From assembly GCF_009769735.1 (NCBI RefSeq), contig NZ_WSRO01000002.1:7799001-7863000 (forward strand): a DNA stretch of 64,000 nucleotides, given 5' to 3'. The notes beneath the pieces are model-generated. The model was not told the origin of the DNA, did no database searches, and worked only from the letters and a program-made list of their open reading frames with translations. The stretch comes from Streptomyces sp. BA2 (GTDB taxonomy: Bacteria > Actinomycetota > Actinomycetes > Streptomycetales > Streptomycetaceae). This document shows, piece after piece, positions 41,433-49,537 of the stretch (position 1 is its first letter; every line of letters begins with the position of its first letter). Both the position numbers and the translations under genes were made by a program.

Positions 41433-42292
41433 CGCTGCTCCTTGTGCCAGGTCTGGACGGCCGTTTGATAGTCCTGCTCGGTGCCGGTGAGGAAGCGGTC
41501 CTCGAATTCCTTCCAGGCGTCCGGGTCACCCGCGGCGGCGACGTACGCCTTCTGGAAGGGTTCGTCGCGGCCGTAGTCCGGCACGCACGACGTGAAGTGC
41601 GCGCCCTTGGGGGTCTCGGTCACGCCCGTCACCGCATGCCGGGAGATCAGCATCGTCTGCGGCGCCGCGTGCTCGGTGAGCTCGCTGGACTCGACGATCC
41701 GCTCGCACGACACGTACGCCGTGTCGGCCGCCTCGCAGAACAAGTCGTCGAAGTACGGGTCAGGGCCCAGATACTGGGCGTTGCCCAGGCGGTCGGCGCG
41801 GTTCAGGTGCACCAGCGCCGCGTCCAACCGCAGGGCGGGCACCGCGACCAGCTCCTCCCCGTCCTCGTACGGCGAAGTGACCGTACGCAGCTGGGGGTTG
41901 ACCCGCAGGACGTCCGAGCCGAGGCCGGCGCGGATCGGCAGGAACGGCAGCCGCTGGGCCCCAGCGGTCAGGCCCTGCATGAACATCGCCTCGTCCAGCT
42001 CCACCAGTTGGAACGCGCCACGCTCGCGTGCCGCGCGGAAGTGCGGCTCCAGGGGGATCGAGTCGAGGGTCGTGAACGCCGTGACCAGCTTGCGGATCTT
42101 CCCAGCCGCGGCGAGCAGACCGATGTCCGGGCCGCCGTACGAGACGACGGTGAGGTCCGTGATCCCCGACCGCAGGAGGGCCCGCACCAGCGCCATGGGC
42201 TTGCGGCGCGACCCCCAGCCGCCGATGCCGAGCGTCATCCCGCTCCGCAGCCGCCCCACGACCGCGTCAGGCGTCATGGTCTTGTCCGTCAT
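41429..42292 (-). CDS. ipdA: CoA-transferase-fold alpha subunit, IpdA-like
   Basis: 287 residues from ATG 42292 (ATGA overlap with the crotonase gene). MTPDAVVGRLRSGMTLGIGG and WGSRRKPMALVRALLRSG are the start of the alpha subunit; SYGGPDIGLLAAAGKI and RADRLGNAQYLGPDPYFD follow. It should form a heterotetramer with the next gene's product, the ring-opening hydrolase IpdAB in the HIP pathway. It is longer and different at the N-terminus from the PcaI subunit encoded later in the window, so the two pairs are not recent duplicates. Confidence 0.83.
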   Translation of the reverse strand: MTDKTMTPDAVVGRLRSGMTLGIGGWGSRRKPMALVRALLRSGITDLTVVSYGGPDIGLLAAAGKIRKLVTAFTTLDSIPLEPHFRAARERGAFQLVELDEAMFMQGLTAGAQRLPFLPIRAGLGSDVLRVNPQLRTVTSPYEDGEELVAVPALRLDAALVHLNRADRLGNAQYLGPDPYFDDLFCEAADTAYVSCERIVESSELTEHAAPQTMLISRHAVTGVTETPKGAHFTSCVPDYGRDEPFQKAYVAAAGDPDAWKEFEDRFLTGTEQDYQTAVQTWHKEQR

Positions 42293-43092
42293 GCCCTGCC
42301 CTCCTCCTTCTTTCCGGGACCTGTCCCGGAGTCCGTTCCAGAACCCGCTCCAGAACCCGTTCCGAAGTCCTCGCGGATCCGGTCGGCCAGGCCGCTCAAG
42401 TTCGCCTCGAAGGTGAAGCCCTGCTCGAAGCGGTAGCTGCGGTGCACGTCCACGGGGTCGATGCCGTTGATCGCGGCCTTGGCGAACCGCAGCAGCGTCC
42501 CGTCCTTCCGTGCGATCTCGCGCGCCAACTCCAGTGCCGCGTCGCGCAGTTCCTCGCGCGGCACGACCCGCCACACGGAGCCGTGCGCGTGCAGCTCCGC
42601 CGCGGTGGCCGTGCGCGAGGTGTAGTACAGGGCGCGCATCAGGTGCTGCGGCACCAGGCGGGCGAGATGCGTCGCCGCGCCGAGCGCGCCCCGGTCCAGC
42701 TCGGGCAGGCCGAACGTCGCGTCCTCGCTCGCCACGATCGCGTCGGCGTTGCCGACCAGGCCGATGCCTCCGCCCAGGCAGAAGCCGTGCACCGCGGCCA
42801 CGACCGGCACCTCGCATTCGTACACCGCCGAAAACGCCTCATAACACCCGCGGTTGGCGCCTATCAGGGTGCTGTGGCCGCTGTCCCGCTGCATCTCCTT
42901 GATGTCCACGCCCGCGTTGAAACCGCGGCCCTCGGCGGCGAGGACGACACAGCGCGTCCCGGGGTCGCGGCCCGCCGCGCGCACCGCGGCGGCCAGGTCG
43001 AACCACCCCTGTACGGGCAGGGCGTTGACGGGCGGGAAGTCGACGGTGACGGCCGCCACGCCCTTGTCCGGGGTGGAGGTGGAGACAGACAT
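42289..43092 (-). CDS. echA20: enoyl-CoA hydratase/crotonase, EchA20-like
   Basis: 267 residues from ATG 43092. Crotonase fold: the oxyanion-hole segments are VVLAAEGRGFNAGVDIKEM and GFCLGGGIGLVGNADAIVA. In steroid degraders EchA20 hydrolyses a ring of the HIEC-CoA intermediate and does not simply add water across a double bond. First gene of the four-gene unit, facing the second KstR2-like operator. The C-terminus carries a low-complexity tail (GTGSGAGSGTDSGTG) absent from typical crotonases, encoded by a short CCGGA-type repeat. Confidence 0.82.
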   Translation of the reverse strand: MSVSTSTPDKGVAAVTVDFPPVNALPVQGWFDLAAAVRAAGRDPGTRCVVLAAEGRGFNAGVDIKEMQRDSGHSTLIGANRGCYEAFSAVYECEVPVVAAVHGFCLGGGIGLVGNADAIVASEDATFGLPELDRGALGAATHLARLVPQHLMRALYYTSRTATAAELHAHGSVWRVVPREELRDAALELAREIARKDGTLLRFAKAAINGIDPVDVHRSYRFEQGFTFEANLSGLADRIREDFGTGSGAGSGTDSGTGPGKKEEGRA

Positions 43093-43124
43093 CAGAGGAT
43101 CCGCTACCTTTCAACCAGGCCCTT

Positions 43125-43142
43125 CAACCAAACATTTGTTAG
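43125..43142. promoter_or_regulatory. KstR2-like operator 2
   Basis: CAACCAAACATTTGTTAG matches CTAnCAAnnnnTTGnTAG with one mismatch and is similar to the inverted site at 33614-33631 (shared CCAAACAYTTGTTAG). It lies in the divergent region between echA20 and the next SDR, 17 bases before the SDR start, so repression would block both directions. Confidence 0.72.
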
Positions 43143-43159
43143 TTAGAAAGGTAGCAGCG

Positions 43160-43951
43160 ATGACTGACACCCGACAGGTGGTCGTCGTCACCGGCGGCAC
43201 CCGAGGCGTCGGCGCCGGTATCGCCCGCAGCTTCCTCGCCGCCGGTGCGCGGGTCGTCGTCTGCGCCCGCAGACCGCCGGAGCGCCCGGTCGAAGTGGCC
43301 GGTGCCGCCGCCGAGTTCCGGCCCCTCGATCTGCGCGACGCGGAGGCGGCACACGTGTTCTTCGCCGAAGTGGCCGCCGATCACGGCCGCCTCGACGCCC
43401 TGGTGAACAACGCGGGCGGCACGCCCTTCGGGCTGCTCGCCGACTCCGCACCGGCTCGCCAGGCGAAGATCGTCGAACTCAACCTGCTGGCCCCGCTGTA
43501 CGCGTCTTCGGCGGCGTACGAGGTGATGCGAGGCCAGGAGGACGGCGGGGGCAGCATCACCATGATCGGGAGCGTGAGCGGCTCCCGCCCCTCACCCGGC
43601 ACCGGCGCCTATGGGGCGGCCAAGGCGGGCCTGGAGAACCTCGCGCGCACGATGGCCGTCGAATGGGCCCCGAAGGTGCGGGTGAACACCGTCGTGCTCG
43701 GCTTCGCCCGCACCGAGAGCGCCCACTTGCACTACGGCGACGAGGACGGCATCGCGGCGGTCGCCCGCACCGTCCCGCTCGGCCGCCTCGCCGATCCGTC
43801 GGACGTCGGGGACGCGTGCGTGTTCCTCGCCTCCGACAGCGCGCGCTACATCAGCGGGGCCGCACTGCAGCTGCACGGGGGCGGCGAACGCCCTGCGTTC
43901 CTGGACGCAGCGTCCGTCAACCACCCAATGAATCCGGACAGTTCCGCATGA
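43160..43951 (+). CDS. short-chain dehydrogenase (steroid-cluster SDR 1)
   Basis: 263 residues from ATG 43160, with AAGG upstream. Classical SDR: VVVTGGTRGVGAGIARSF (GxxxGxG), NNAG in LVNNAGGTPFG, catalytic Ser-Gly-Ser and YGAAKAGLENLARTMAVEW. In the mycobacterial C/D-ring cluster two adjacent SDR genes lie divergent from echA20 in just this arrangement. The substrate would be a hydroxy- or keto-acyl-CoA. It is followed without a gap by a second SDR. Confidence 0.82.
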   Translation: MTDTRQVVVVTGGTRGVGAGIARSFLAAGARVVVCARRPPERPVEVAGAAAEFRPLDLRDAEAAHVFFAEVAADHGRLDALVNNAGGTPFGLLADSAPARQAKIVELNLLAPLYASSAAYEVMRGQEDGGGSITMIGSVSGSRPSPGTGAYGAAKAGLENLARTMAVEWAPKVRVNTVVLGFARTESAHLHYGDEDGIAAVARTVPLGRLADPSDVGDACVFLASDSARYISGAALQLHGGGERPAFLDAASVNHPMNPDSSA

Positions 43952-43965
43952 CCGAGGAGTTCCGC

Positions 43966-44898
43966 ATGACCTCAGCCGACAAGCCGGGCACGGGAATCTG
44001 CGCGGGCCGCGTCGTGATCGTCACGGGCGCGGGCCGCGGCCTCGGCCGGGCGCACGCGCGCGCGTACGCAGCCGAGGGAGCCAAGGTAGTCGTCAACGAC
44101 CTCGGGGTGGGGCCCGACGGCTCCGGAGCGTCCGGCGGGCCCGCGCACGACGTCGTGGAGGAGATCCGCGCGGCGGGGGGCGAGGCCGTCGCGCACGGCG
44201 GTGACATCGCCTCGTCCGAGGGCGCCGCATCCTTGGTGCGGGCCGCACTCGACACGTACGGATGTCTCGACACCCTCGTCAACAACGCGGGGTTCCTGCG
44301 GGACCGGATGCTGGTCAATCTTGAGGAGGACGACTGGGACGCGGTGATGCGCGTACATCTGAAGGGGCACTTCCTGCCGCTGAAGCACGCGGCCGCGTAC
44401 TGGCGCGGCGAGGCGAAGGCGGGGCGCGGGCGGCACGCGTGCGTGGTCAACACGAGCTCCGGGGCGGGGCTGTCGGGAAGCGTGGGGCAGGGGAACTACA
44501 GCGCGGCCAAGGCCGGGATTCTCGGGCTCACCCTGGTCGCCTCCGCGGAATTCGCCTCCTACGGAGTGCGGGTCAACGCCATCGCGCCCGCCGCGCGCAC
44601 GCGCATGACGGAGCACACCTTCGCGGAAACCATGGCCGCGCCCGAAGGAGGCGGCTTCGACGCGATGGCTCCGGAGAACGTGTCGCCGGTCGTGGTGTGG
44701 CTCGGCTCCGAGGCATCGGCCGGTGTCACGGGCCGTGTCTTCGAAGCCGAAGCGGGGCGCATCACCGTCATGGAGGGCTGGCGGCCCGGACCGACGGCCG
44801 ACAAGGGGACCCGCTGGACCCCGGCCGAGGCGGGCGACGCGGCGCTCGAACTGCTCGCCGAGGCCGAGGTGCCTCAGCCGGTGTACGGGGCGCGGTAG
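43966..44898 (+). CDS. short-chain dehydrogenase (steroid-cluster SDR 2, long form)
   Basis: 310 residues from ATG 43966, which has GAGGAG six bases upstream. ATG 43948 is also in frame and overlaps the previous stop as ATGA; the two starts lie in a duplicated GTTCCGCATGACC, so both could be used. The SDR loop is VTGAGRGLGRAHARAYAAEG, the active site is SSGAGLSGSVGQGNYSAAKA, and the rest resembles the hydroxyacyl-CoA dehydrogenase branch (HSD17B4-like), longer than the previous SDR by about 50 residues. It ends the plus-strand half of the cluster before a strong terminator. Confidence 0.82.
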   Translation: MTSADKPGTGICAGRVVIVTGAGRGLGRAHARAYAAEGAKVVVNDLGVGPDGSGASGGPAHDVVEEIRAAGGEAVAHGGDIASSEGAASLVRAALDTYGCLDTLVNNAGFLRDRMLVNLEEDDWDAVMRVHLKGHFLPLKHAAAYWRGEAKAGRGRHACVVNTSSGAGLSGSVGQGNYSAAKAGILGLTLVASAEFASYGVRVNAIAPAARTRMTEHTFAETMAAPEGGGFDAMAPENVSPVVVWLGSEASAGVTGRVFEAEAGRITVMEGWRPGPTADKGTRWTPAEAGDAALELLAEAEVPQPVYGAR

Positions 44899-44910
44899 AG
44901 GCACGATGCC

Positions 44911-44943
44911 GCCGGACGGGCCCGCGTCCAGGGCCCGTTCGGC
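44911..44943. terminator. terminator between SDR and SulP genes
   Basis: Arms GCCGGACGGGCCC (44911-44923) and GGGCCCGTTCGGC (44931-44943) pair with one mismatch and serve two convergent genes. Confidence 0.7.
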
Positions 44944-44957
44944 GCACGAGGTGACCA

Positions 44958-46460
44958 TCAGCCCCCGGAGGCCACCCGCACCGGATCCGTGCCCTCCGCA
45001 CTGTGCCGCGCCGCCCAGTTCTCCAGCGACGTACGGCACGCGTGGTCCAAGTGCCGCAGCCCCGTGAGGTCGAGCTCGATGGGGCGGTCCTGGGGCAGTG
45101 CCTCCAGCGCGTCGAGGAGCTTGGGGAGGCACAGGAACGTGGCGTGCCCGGACAGGTGGACGTGGACCGGGCCCGCGCCCTTGTCGACGACATCCACGTG
45201 CACGCGCGGCGTCTCCCAGGCGATCTTTATGACGGCGAGGGCCAGGCCGATCAGGACCCCCTCGAACATGTTCACCGAAACGATCGCCACGGCCGTCACC
45301 ACCAGCACGACGGCTTCACCGCGGTGTTCGCGCCACAGCTTCACCAACTGCCGCACGGGAATCAGCTTGCAGCCCGCGTGCACGAGGACGCCCGCCAGCG
45401 CGGCGACCGGGATGAGGCCGAGCGCGGCGGGCAGCAGCGCCGCGAAGAGGAGCAGCCAGACGCCGTGCAGGACCCGCGACGCCTTCGTCCGCGCGCCCGC
45501 CCGCACGTTGGCCGCGCTGCGGACGATGACGGCGGTCATCGGCAGGGCACCGAGCAGCCCGCACACGGTGTTGCCCGCTCCCTGCGCGATCAGTTCCTTG
45601 TCGTACGACGTGCGCGGACCGTCGTGCAGCCGGTCCACCGCGGCCGCGCTGAACAGGCTCTCCGCCGACGCGATCAGCGCGAACGCGAGGACGGTGCCGA
45701 TGGCGCCGACAGTCATCAGGCCCCCGAAGTCGGCGGCGTCCGGCATCCGCACCGCCTCGATGAGCCCCTGCACCTCGACCGTGGCCACCGGCAGGGAGAG
45801 GGACAGCGAGGCACCCGTGGCGAGCGCCACGGCGGCGAGCTGCGCGGGCACCACGCGGAGCTTCGCGGGGAGCCTGTTCCAGAACACGAGTACGGCGATG
45901 GTGCCCACCCCGAGCCCGAAGGCGGCGAGAGCACGCTCCGAGCCGATCACCCCGATGAGCGCCCCCGGCAGCCCGACGATCTTGCCGAGGCCGCTCGCGG
46001 GGGCTTCGCTGCCCGTCATGGCGTACAACTGCCCGGCGACCAGGACGAGTCCGATCCCGGCGAGCATGCCCTCGACGACGGCGACGGAGATGGCACGGAA
46101 GAAGCGGCCGAGGCGGAGAAAGCCCATGGCCAGTTGGAGGAGCCCGGCGGCGAGCACGAGGGCTCCGAGCGCGGCGAGACCGTACTCCTGCACGGCTTCG
46201 TGGACGAGGACGGTGAGTCCGGCGGCGGGACCGCTGACCTGGAGGCTGCTGCCGGGCAGCAGGCCGGTGACGAGACCGCCGACGATGCCCGTGATCAGAC
46301 CGAGTTCGGCGGGTACTCCGGAGGCGACGGCTACCCCCACACAGAGGGGCAGGGCGACGAGAAAGACGACTACGGAGGCAGTGACATCGTGCCGCGCGCT
46401 CTCAGGCGCAGTGAACATCGCGCGGGCGCGGTCGAGCAGGGAGGCACGGGAAGGCTGCAT
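44958..46460 (-). CDS. SulP family anion transporter with STAS domain
   Basis: 500 residues from ATG 46460, with AGGAG eight bases upstream; the upstream open frame is spurious. About ten to twelve membrane helices are followed by a cytoplasmic STAS domain (from about residue 410, VHVDVVDKGAGPVHVHLSGH and LDLTGLRHLDHACRTSL). The pattern ADFGGLMTVGAIGTVLAFAL and SRASLLDRARAMFTAPESAR is typical of actinobacterial SulP proteins, which carry sulfate or bicarbonate. No carbonic anhydrase is fused or adjacent, so the ion cannot be assigned. Confidence 0.88.
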   Translation of the reverse strand: MQPSRASLLDRARAMFTAPESARHDVTASVVVFLVALPLCVGVAVASGVPAELGLITGIVGGLVTGLLPGSSLQVSGPAAGLTVLVHEAVQEYGLAALGALVLAAGLLQLAMGFLRLGRFFRAISVAVVEGMLAGIGLVLVAGQLYAMTGSEAPASGLGKIVGLPGALIGVIGSERALAAFGLGVGTIAVLVFWNRLPAKLRVVPAQLAAVALATGASLSLSLPVATVEVQGLIEAVRMPDAADFGGLMTVGAIGTVLAFALIASAESLFSAAAVDRLHDGPRTSYDKELIAQGAGNTVCGLLGALPMTAVIVRSAANVRAGARTKASRVLHGVWLLLFAALLPAALGLIPVAALAGVLVHAGCKLIPVRQLVKLWREHRGEAVVLVVTAVAIVSVNMFEGVLIGLALAVIKIAWETPRVHVDVVDKGAGPVHVHLSGHATFLCLPKLLDALEALPQDRPIELDLTGLRHLDHACRTSLENWAARHSAEGTDPVRVASGG

Positions 46461-46578
46461 GACGTTGACTCCTGAGCGCTGTGGGGGCGCATCGGTGTGA
46501 CGTGGACCGGTGTTCGTGTCCGGTCGGCGGCGCGTCAGGCGGGAGGGTCTGACGGCATGGCCGTGCCGGAGGGTCCGA

Positions 46579-46950
46579 TCAGCAGCGGAAGACCTGGAGG
46601 AGAGGCGGTAGTTCGCGGCCCGCTGGTCTCGTCTCGCGGTGGGCGACGGCAACGGGAAGGTACGCGCGCGTGCCGTCGGCCGGGGTCGTGTCCGTACGGG
46701 CGTGGAGCTGCGGAGCCGGATCGGGGGTGAGATCACGGCAGTGCGGGCGGCCGCGGGCCCGGAAGCGCTCGGACTCCTCCGGGTGCGTGTCGTCGCCGCA
46801 CTGGGCGTACGGCGCCGTGGCCGGTGGCGTGCGGGATTCCACGGCGGAGACCGATGCGTTGACCCCGTGCGCGAAGAGCTGGACGATCACCAGGAGCACG
46901 GCGACCAGCGCCGCGGGCAGCACCCGCCTGTGTACTCCGGCTCCCGTCAC
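46579..46950 (-). CDS. small membrane-anchored or secreted protein
   Basis: 123 residues from GTG 46950, with GAGGA about 11 bases upstream. VLPAALVAVLLVIVQLFAHG is a hydrophobic helix that may be a signal anchor. The outer 85 residues hold three cysteines (YAQCGDD, PHCRDL, final VFRC) and many charged and Pro residues. No domain is recognised. It is in the same direction as the SulP gene, 118 bases upstream of it, with no clear terminator between, so co-expression is possible. Confidence 0.5.
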   Translation of the reverse strand: MTGAGVHRRVLPAALVAVLLVIVQLFAHGVNASVSAVESRTPPATAPYAQCGDDTHPEESERFRARGRPHCRDLTPDPAPQLHARTDTTPADGTRAYLPVAVAHRETRPAGRELPPLLQVFRC

Positions 46951-47149
46951 AGTGGCAAAGTCCTCACGTGGCCGCGTAACTCACATGCTCACCAAGTAAC
47001 TTAACCGCCAGAAGTGTCACCAGGGTGATCGGATGGTGGCACGGCGCGCGAGCCACCCTTCGATCAGGCGTACGTGCCGCCTGTGTGCGGGCAGGTGTAC
47101 GTGCCGCGTTGCGCGGGCGGGGCGGCGCGGGAGCCCCGCCCGGCGCGGG

Positions 47150-48574
47150 TCAGTGCACGTGCGGCCCGCCGGTCAGCTGCGGCTTTCCGCGCGGTACGAG
47201 CGCGAACGTGGCGGCCGCGCTGACCGCCGCGGCCACGGCGCACACCGTGAACGCGTCCGTGAAGCCGCCGGCGGTTCCGCCGTCGATCCCCGCCGCCGCG
47301 ACCGTCGAGACCACGGCGACGCCGATGGAGCCGCCCACCTCGTGGAAGGTGTTGACCACGCCGGACGCGACGCCCGCCTCCTCGTGCGCGATGAAGCCCA
47401 GCGCGGTGGTGGTGGCCGCCACGAACACCGAACCGAGCCCCAGCGCGGCGACGGACATGCCCAGGGCGACACTGGTCCACGGGTTGCCGCTCGGTCCCGC
47501 TCCGGTGAGCAGAGCGGTGCCGAGCCCCGCGAGCGCGAGCCCCGCGGCCGCCGTGGGCCGCGCCCCCCACTGGCCCACGAACCGCCCGCCCAGGTGTGCG
47601 CCGACCCCGGTGGCCACGGCCACGGGCAGGAAAAGCACCCCGGCCCGCAGGGCGCTGTAGCCGCGTACCTCCTGGAGGAACACCGACCCCAGGAAGAACA
47701 GCGAGATCAGCAACGCCGTCGCGACCAGCATCAGGTAGGAGCCCGCGACCACCGGACGGCGCCGCAGGACGGCCAGGTCGATCAGCGGCGCACGCTGCGC
47801 CCGCTCGACGGCGACGAACGCTCCGTAGGCCACGGCCGCCGCGGCCACCGGCACCAGCGTCCGAGGGTCCGACCAGCCCGTGTCGCCCGCCGCGACGAGG
47901 CCGTAGATGAGCGAGCCCGTACCGGCCGTGACGAGCAGTGCGCCGGGGATGTCGAGGCGGGCAGGCCGGGGCGCGCGGGCGGGGACGACGGCGGGCAGGG
48001 CGAGCAGCAGGGCCGCGCCGATGGGCACGTTGACGTAGAAGATCCACTCCCAGCCGGGGCCGTCGCTCAGGACGCCGCCGAGCAGGACGCCGATCGCGGC
48101 GCCCGCACCGCCGATCGCCGACCACACGCCGAGCGCGCGATGCCGGTCGCGGCCGTGGAAGGTCGTGGTGACGATCGCGAGGGCGGCGGGGGAGAGCAGC
48201 GTGGCCCCGACACCCTGCGCGGTACGCCCCGCGAGGAGAGTCGCCGGGCCCGTGGCGAGGCCGGTCAGGAGAGAGGCGGCGGTGAACAGGGCGAGGCCGA
48301 AGAGGAGGGTACGGCGCGCCCCGAGGACGTCGGCGAGCCGCCCGCCGAGCAGCATCAGACCGCCGAAACAGAGCGTGTACGTCGTGACGACCCAGGTCAG
48401 TGCGGTGCGGCCGAGGTCGAGCTCGGCGGCCATGCTCGGCAGTGCGACGTTCACGACCGTCACATCGAGCACCAGCATGAACTGGGCGACGCACAGCAGC
48501 GTGAGCGCCGCCCACGGGCGTGAGCCGGTGGGGGGTGGCGCGGTCGGGGTCGGGGTCGGGTGGGGGTGCGTCAT
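47150..48574 (-). CDS. MFS transporter, DHA2 (14-helix) drug efflux family
   Basis: 474 residues from ATG 48574, with AGGA seven bases upstream. ALTLLCVAQFMLVLDVTVVN starts helix 1 with the D/N pair of DHA2 proton antiporters. GGRLADVLGARRTLLFG is motif A, and GQGVGATLLSPAALAIVTT-like text marks motif C (seen as GVGATLLSPAALAIV). It probably exports hydrophobic or cationic drugs. The N-terminus has a Pro/Thr repeat (HPTPTPTAPPPTG). A TetR gene is divergent 149 bases away with a 14-bp palindrome between, the usual arrangement for a drug-inducible pump. Confidence 0.88.
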   Translation of the reverse strand: MTHPHPTPTPTAPPPTGSRPWAALTLLCVAQFMLVLDVTVVNVALPSMAAELDLGRTALTWVVTTYTLCFGGLMLLGGRLADVLGARRTLLFGLALFTAASLLTGLATGPATLLAGRTAQGVGATLLSPAALAIVTTTFHGRDRHRALGVWSAIGGAGAAIGVLLGGVLSDGPGWEWIFYVNVPIGAALLLALPAVVPARAPRPARLDIPGALLVTAGTGSLIYGLVAAGDTGWSDPRTLVPVAAAAVAYGAFVAVERAQRAPLIDLAVLRRRPVVAGSYLMLVATALLISLFFLGSVFLQEVRGYSALRAGVLFLPVAVATGVGAHLGGRFVGQWGARPTAAAGLALAGLGTALLTGAGPSGNPWTSVALGMSVAALGLGSVFVAATTTALGFIAHEEAGVASGVVNTFHEVGGSIGVAVVSTVAAAGIDGGTAGGFTDAFTVCAVAAAVSAAATFALVPRGKPQLTGGPHVH

Positions 48575-48672
48575 GGCAGGTCCTTGGAGGTGAGGGACTG
48601 GGGTGGTGGAAGCAGGCGTGGCGAGCGTGGCCTCGCGGCCTCGTGGCCTGACGCATCTGAACTGTACTGGCT

Positions 48673-48686
48673 AGTTCATATGAACT
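48673..48686. promoter_or_regulatory. 14-bp perfect palindrome, TetR operator of the MFS pump
   Basis: AGTTCATATGAACT sits between the pump and its TetR. Further TGAAC/GTTCA half-sites flank it from 48657 to 48706, suggesting several bound dimers. Confidence 0.65.
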
Positions 48687-48723
48687 CAACTGTTCAGTTC
48701 AGTTCGCTGATAAAGTGCGGCGC

Positions 48724-49443
48724 ATGCGGAATGAGGAAAGCGGCGAGGTCAAAAGTGCGGGCCCCACCACCTCCACGGGCCCCACCGGCCCCATGACCTC
48801 CACGGGCCCCACGACCCCCACCGGCCCCGCGGGCCCGCGCGCGGCGCGTAAGCGCGAGGCCATCGTCCGGGCGGCGCGCTCGCTGTTCCTGCGCGAGGGG
48901 TTCGGCGTCGGCATGGACGCCATCGCGGCCGAGGCGGGCGTGTCCAAGGTGACCGTCTACAACCACTTCGGCAACAAGGAGGCCCTGTTCGTCGCGGTGA
49001 TCGCGGGAGCACTGGACGAACCCCTCGACGCCTCGTCATCGGTCGCCGCGCTCGACGGCCTCACCGAGGCGGACGACCTGCGCGAGGCTTTCCTGAACGT
49101 GGCCCGCGCCTGGGTCGACGTCGTCCGCAACGACCAGGAGATGAACGCCCTGCGCCACCTCGTCGCCCGGGAGATCCACCGCTTCCCTTCGCTCGGCGAG
49201 GCGTGGGGACAGCGCGGCCCCGAGGGCCATCACCCCGCCATCGCGGGCGCGTTGCGCGAGCTCGCCGAGCGGGGGCGGCTCACCGTCCCGGACATGGAGA
49301 CGGCGGTCATCCAGCTCTACTCCCTGCTGGTCTTCCCGCACCTCGTCTTCGGCTCGTACGGAACCGACATCAGCGACGACCTGACGGAGCGTCTCATCGT
49401 CGCCGGTGTCGACATGTTCCTGGGGTACTACGCGGCCACATAG
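48724..49443 (+). CDS. TetR family regulator of the divergent MFS pump
   Basis: 239 residues from ATG 48724; a GTG three codons earlier is an alternative. A 40-residue Thr/Gly/Pro tail (TTSTGPTGPMTSTGP) precedes the HTH FLREGFGVGMDAIAAEAGVS and VTVYNHFGNKEALFVAVI. The C-terminal domain (HLVAREIHRFPSLGEAW) fits the AefR-like TetR_C_7-type group, typical of efflux repressors. It should bind the palindromes in the 149-base divergent region. The low-complexity tail is encoded by GGCCCCAC-type repeats and is probably disordered. Confidence 0.85.
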   Translation: MRNEESGEVKSAGPTTSTGPTGPMTSTGPTTPTGPAGPRAARKREAIVRAARSLFLREGFGVGMDAIAAEAGVSKVTVYNHFGNKEALFVAVIAGALDEPLDASSSVAALDGLTEADDLREAFLNVARAWVDVVRNDQEMNALRHLVAREIHRFPSLGEAWGQRGPEGHHPAIAGALRELAERGRLTVPDMETAVIQLYSLLVFPHLVFGSYGTDISDDLTERLIVAGVDMFLGYYAAT

Positions 49444-49524
49444 CGCCACGGTGGCGATGCGCCCGCGTCGCCCGTATTGCGCCACCCGAAACCCCCGCGA
49501 AACCACCCCGGCGCGCCGCCCACC

Positions 49525-49530
49525 TACACT
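49525..49530 (+). promoter_or_regulatory. -10 element of a probable leaderless gene
   Basis: TACACT ends seven bases before ATG 49538, with no Shine-Dalgarno. The -35 is not obvious. Confidence 0.45.
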
Positions 49531-49537
49531 CCGGCCC

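Noticed and set aside
29165..44898. anmK and the VOC gene as part of the steroid cluster
   Set aside because: anmK is a cell-wall recycling enzyme with its own promoter region and the VOC gene has an independent leaderless promoter; neither has a KstR2-like site.
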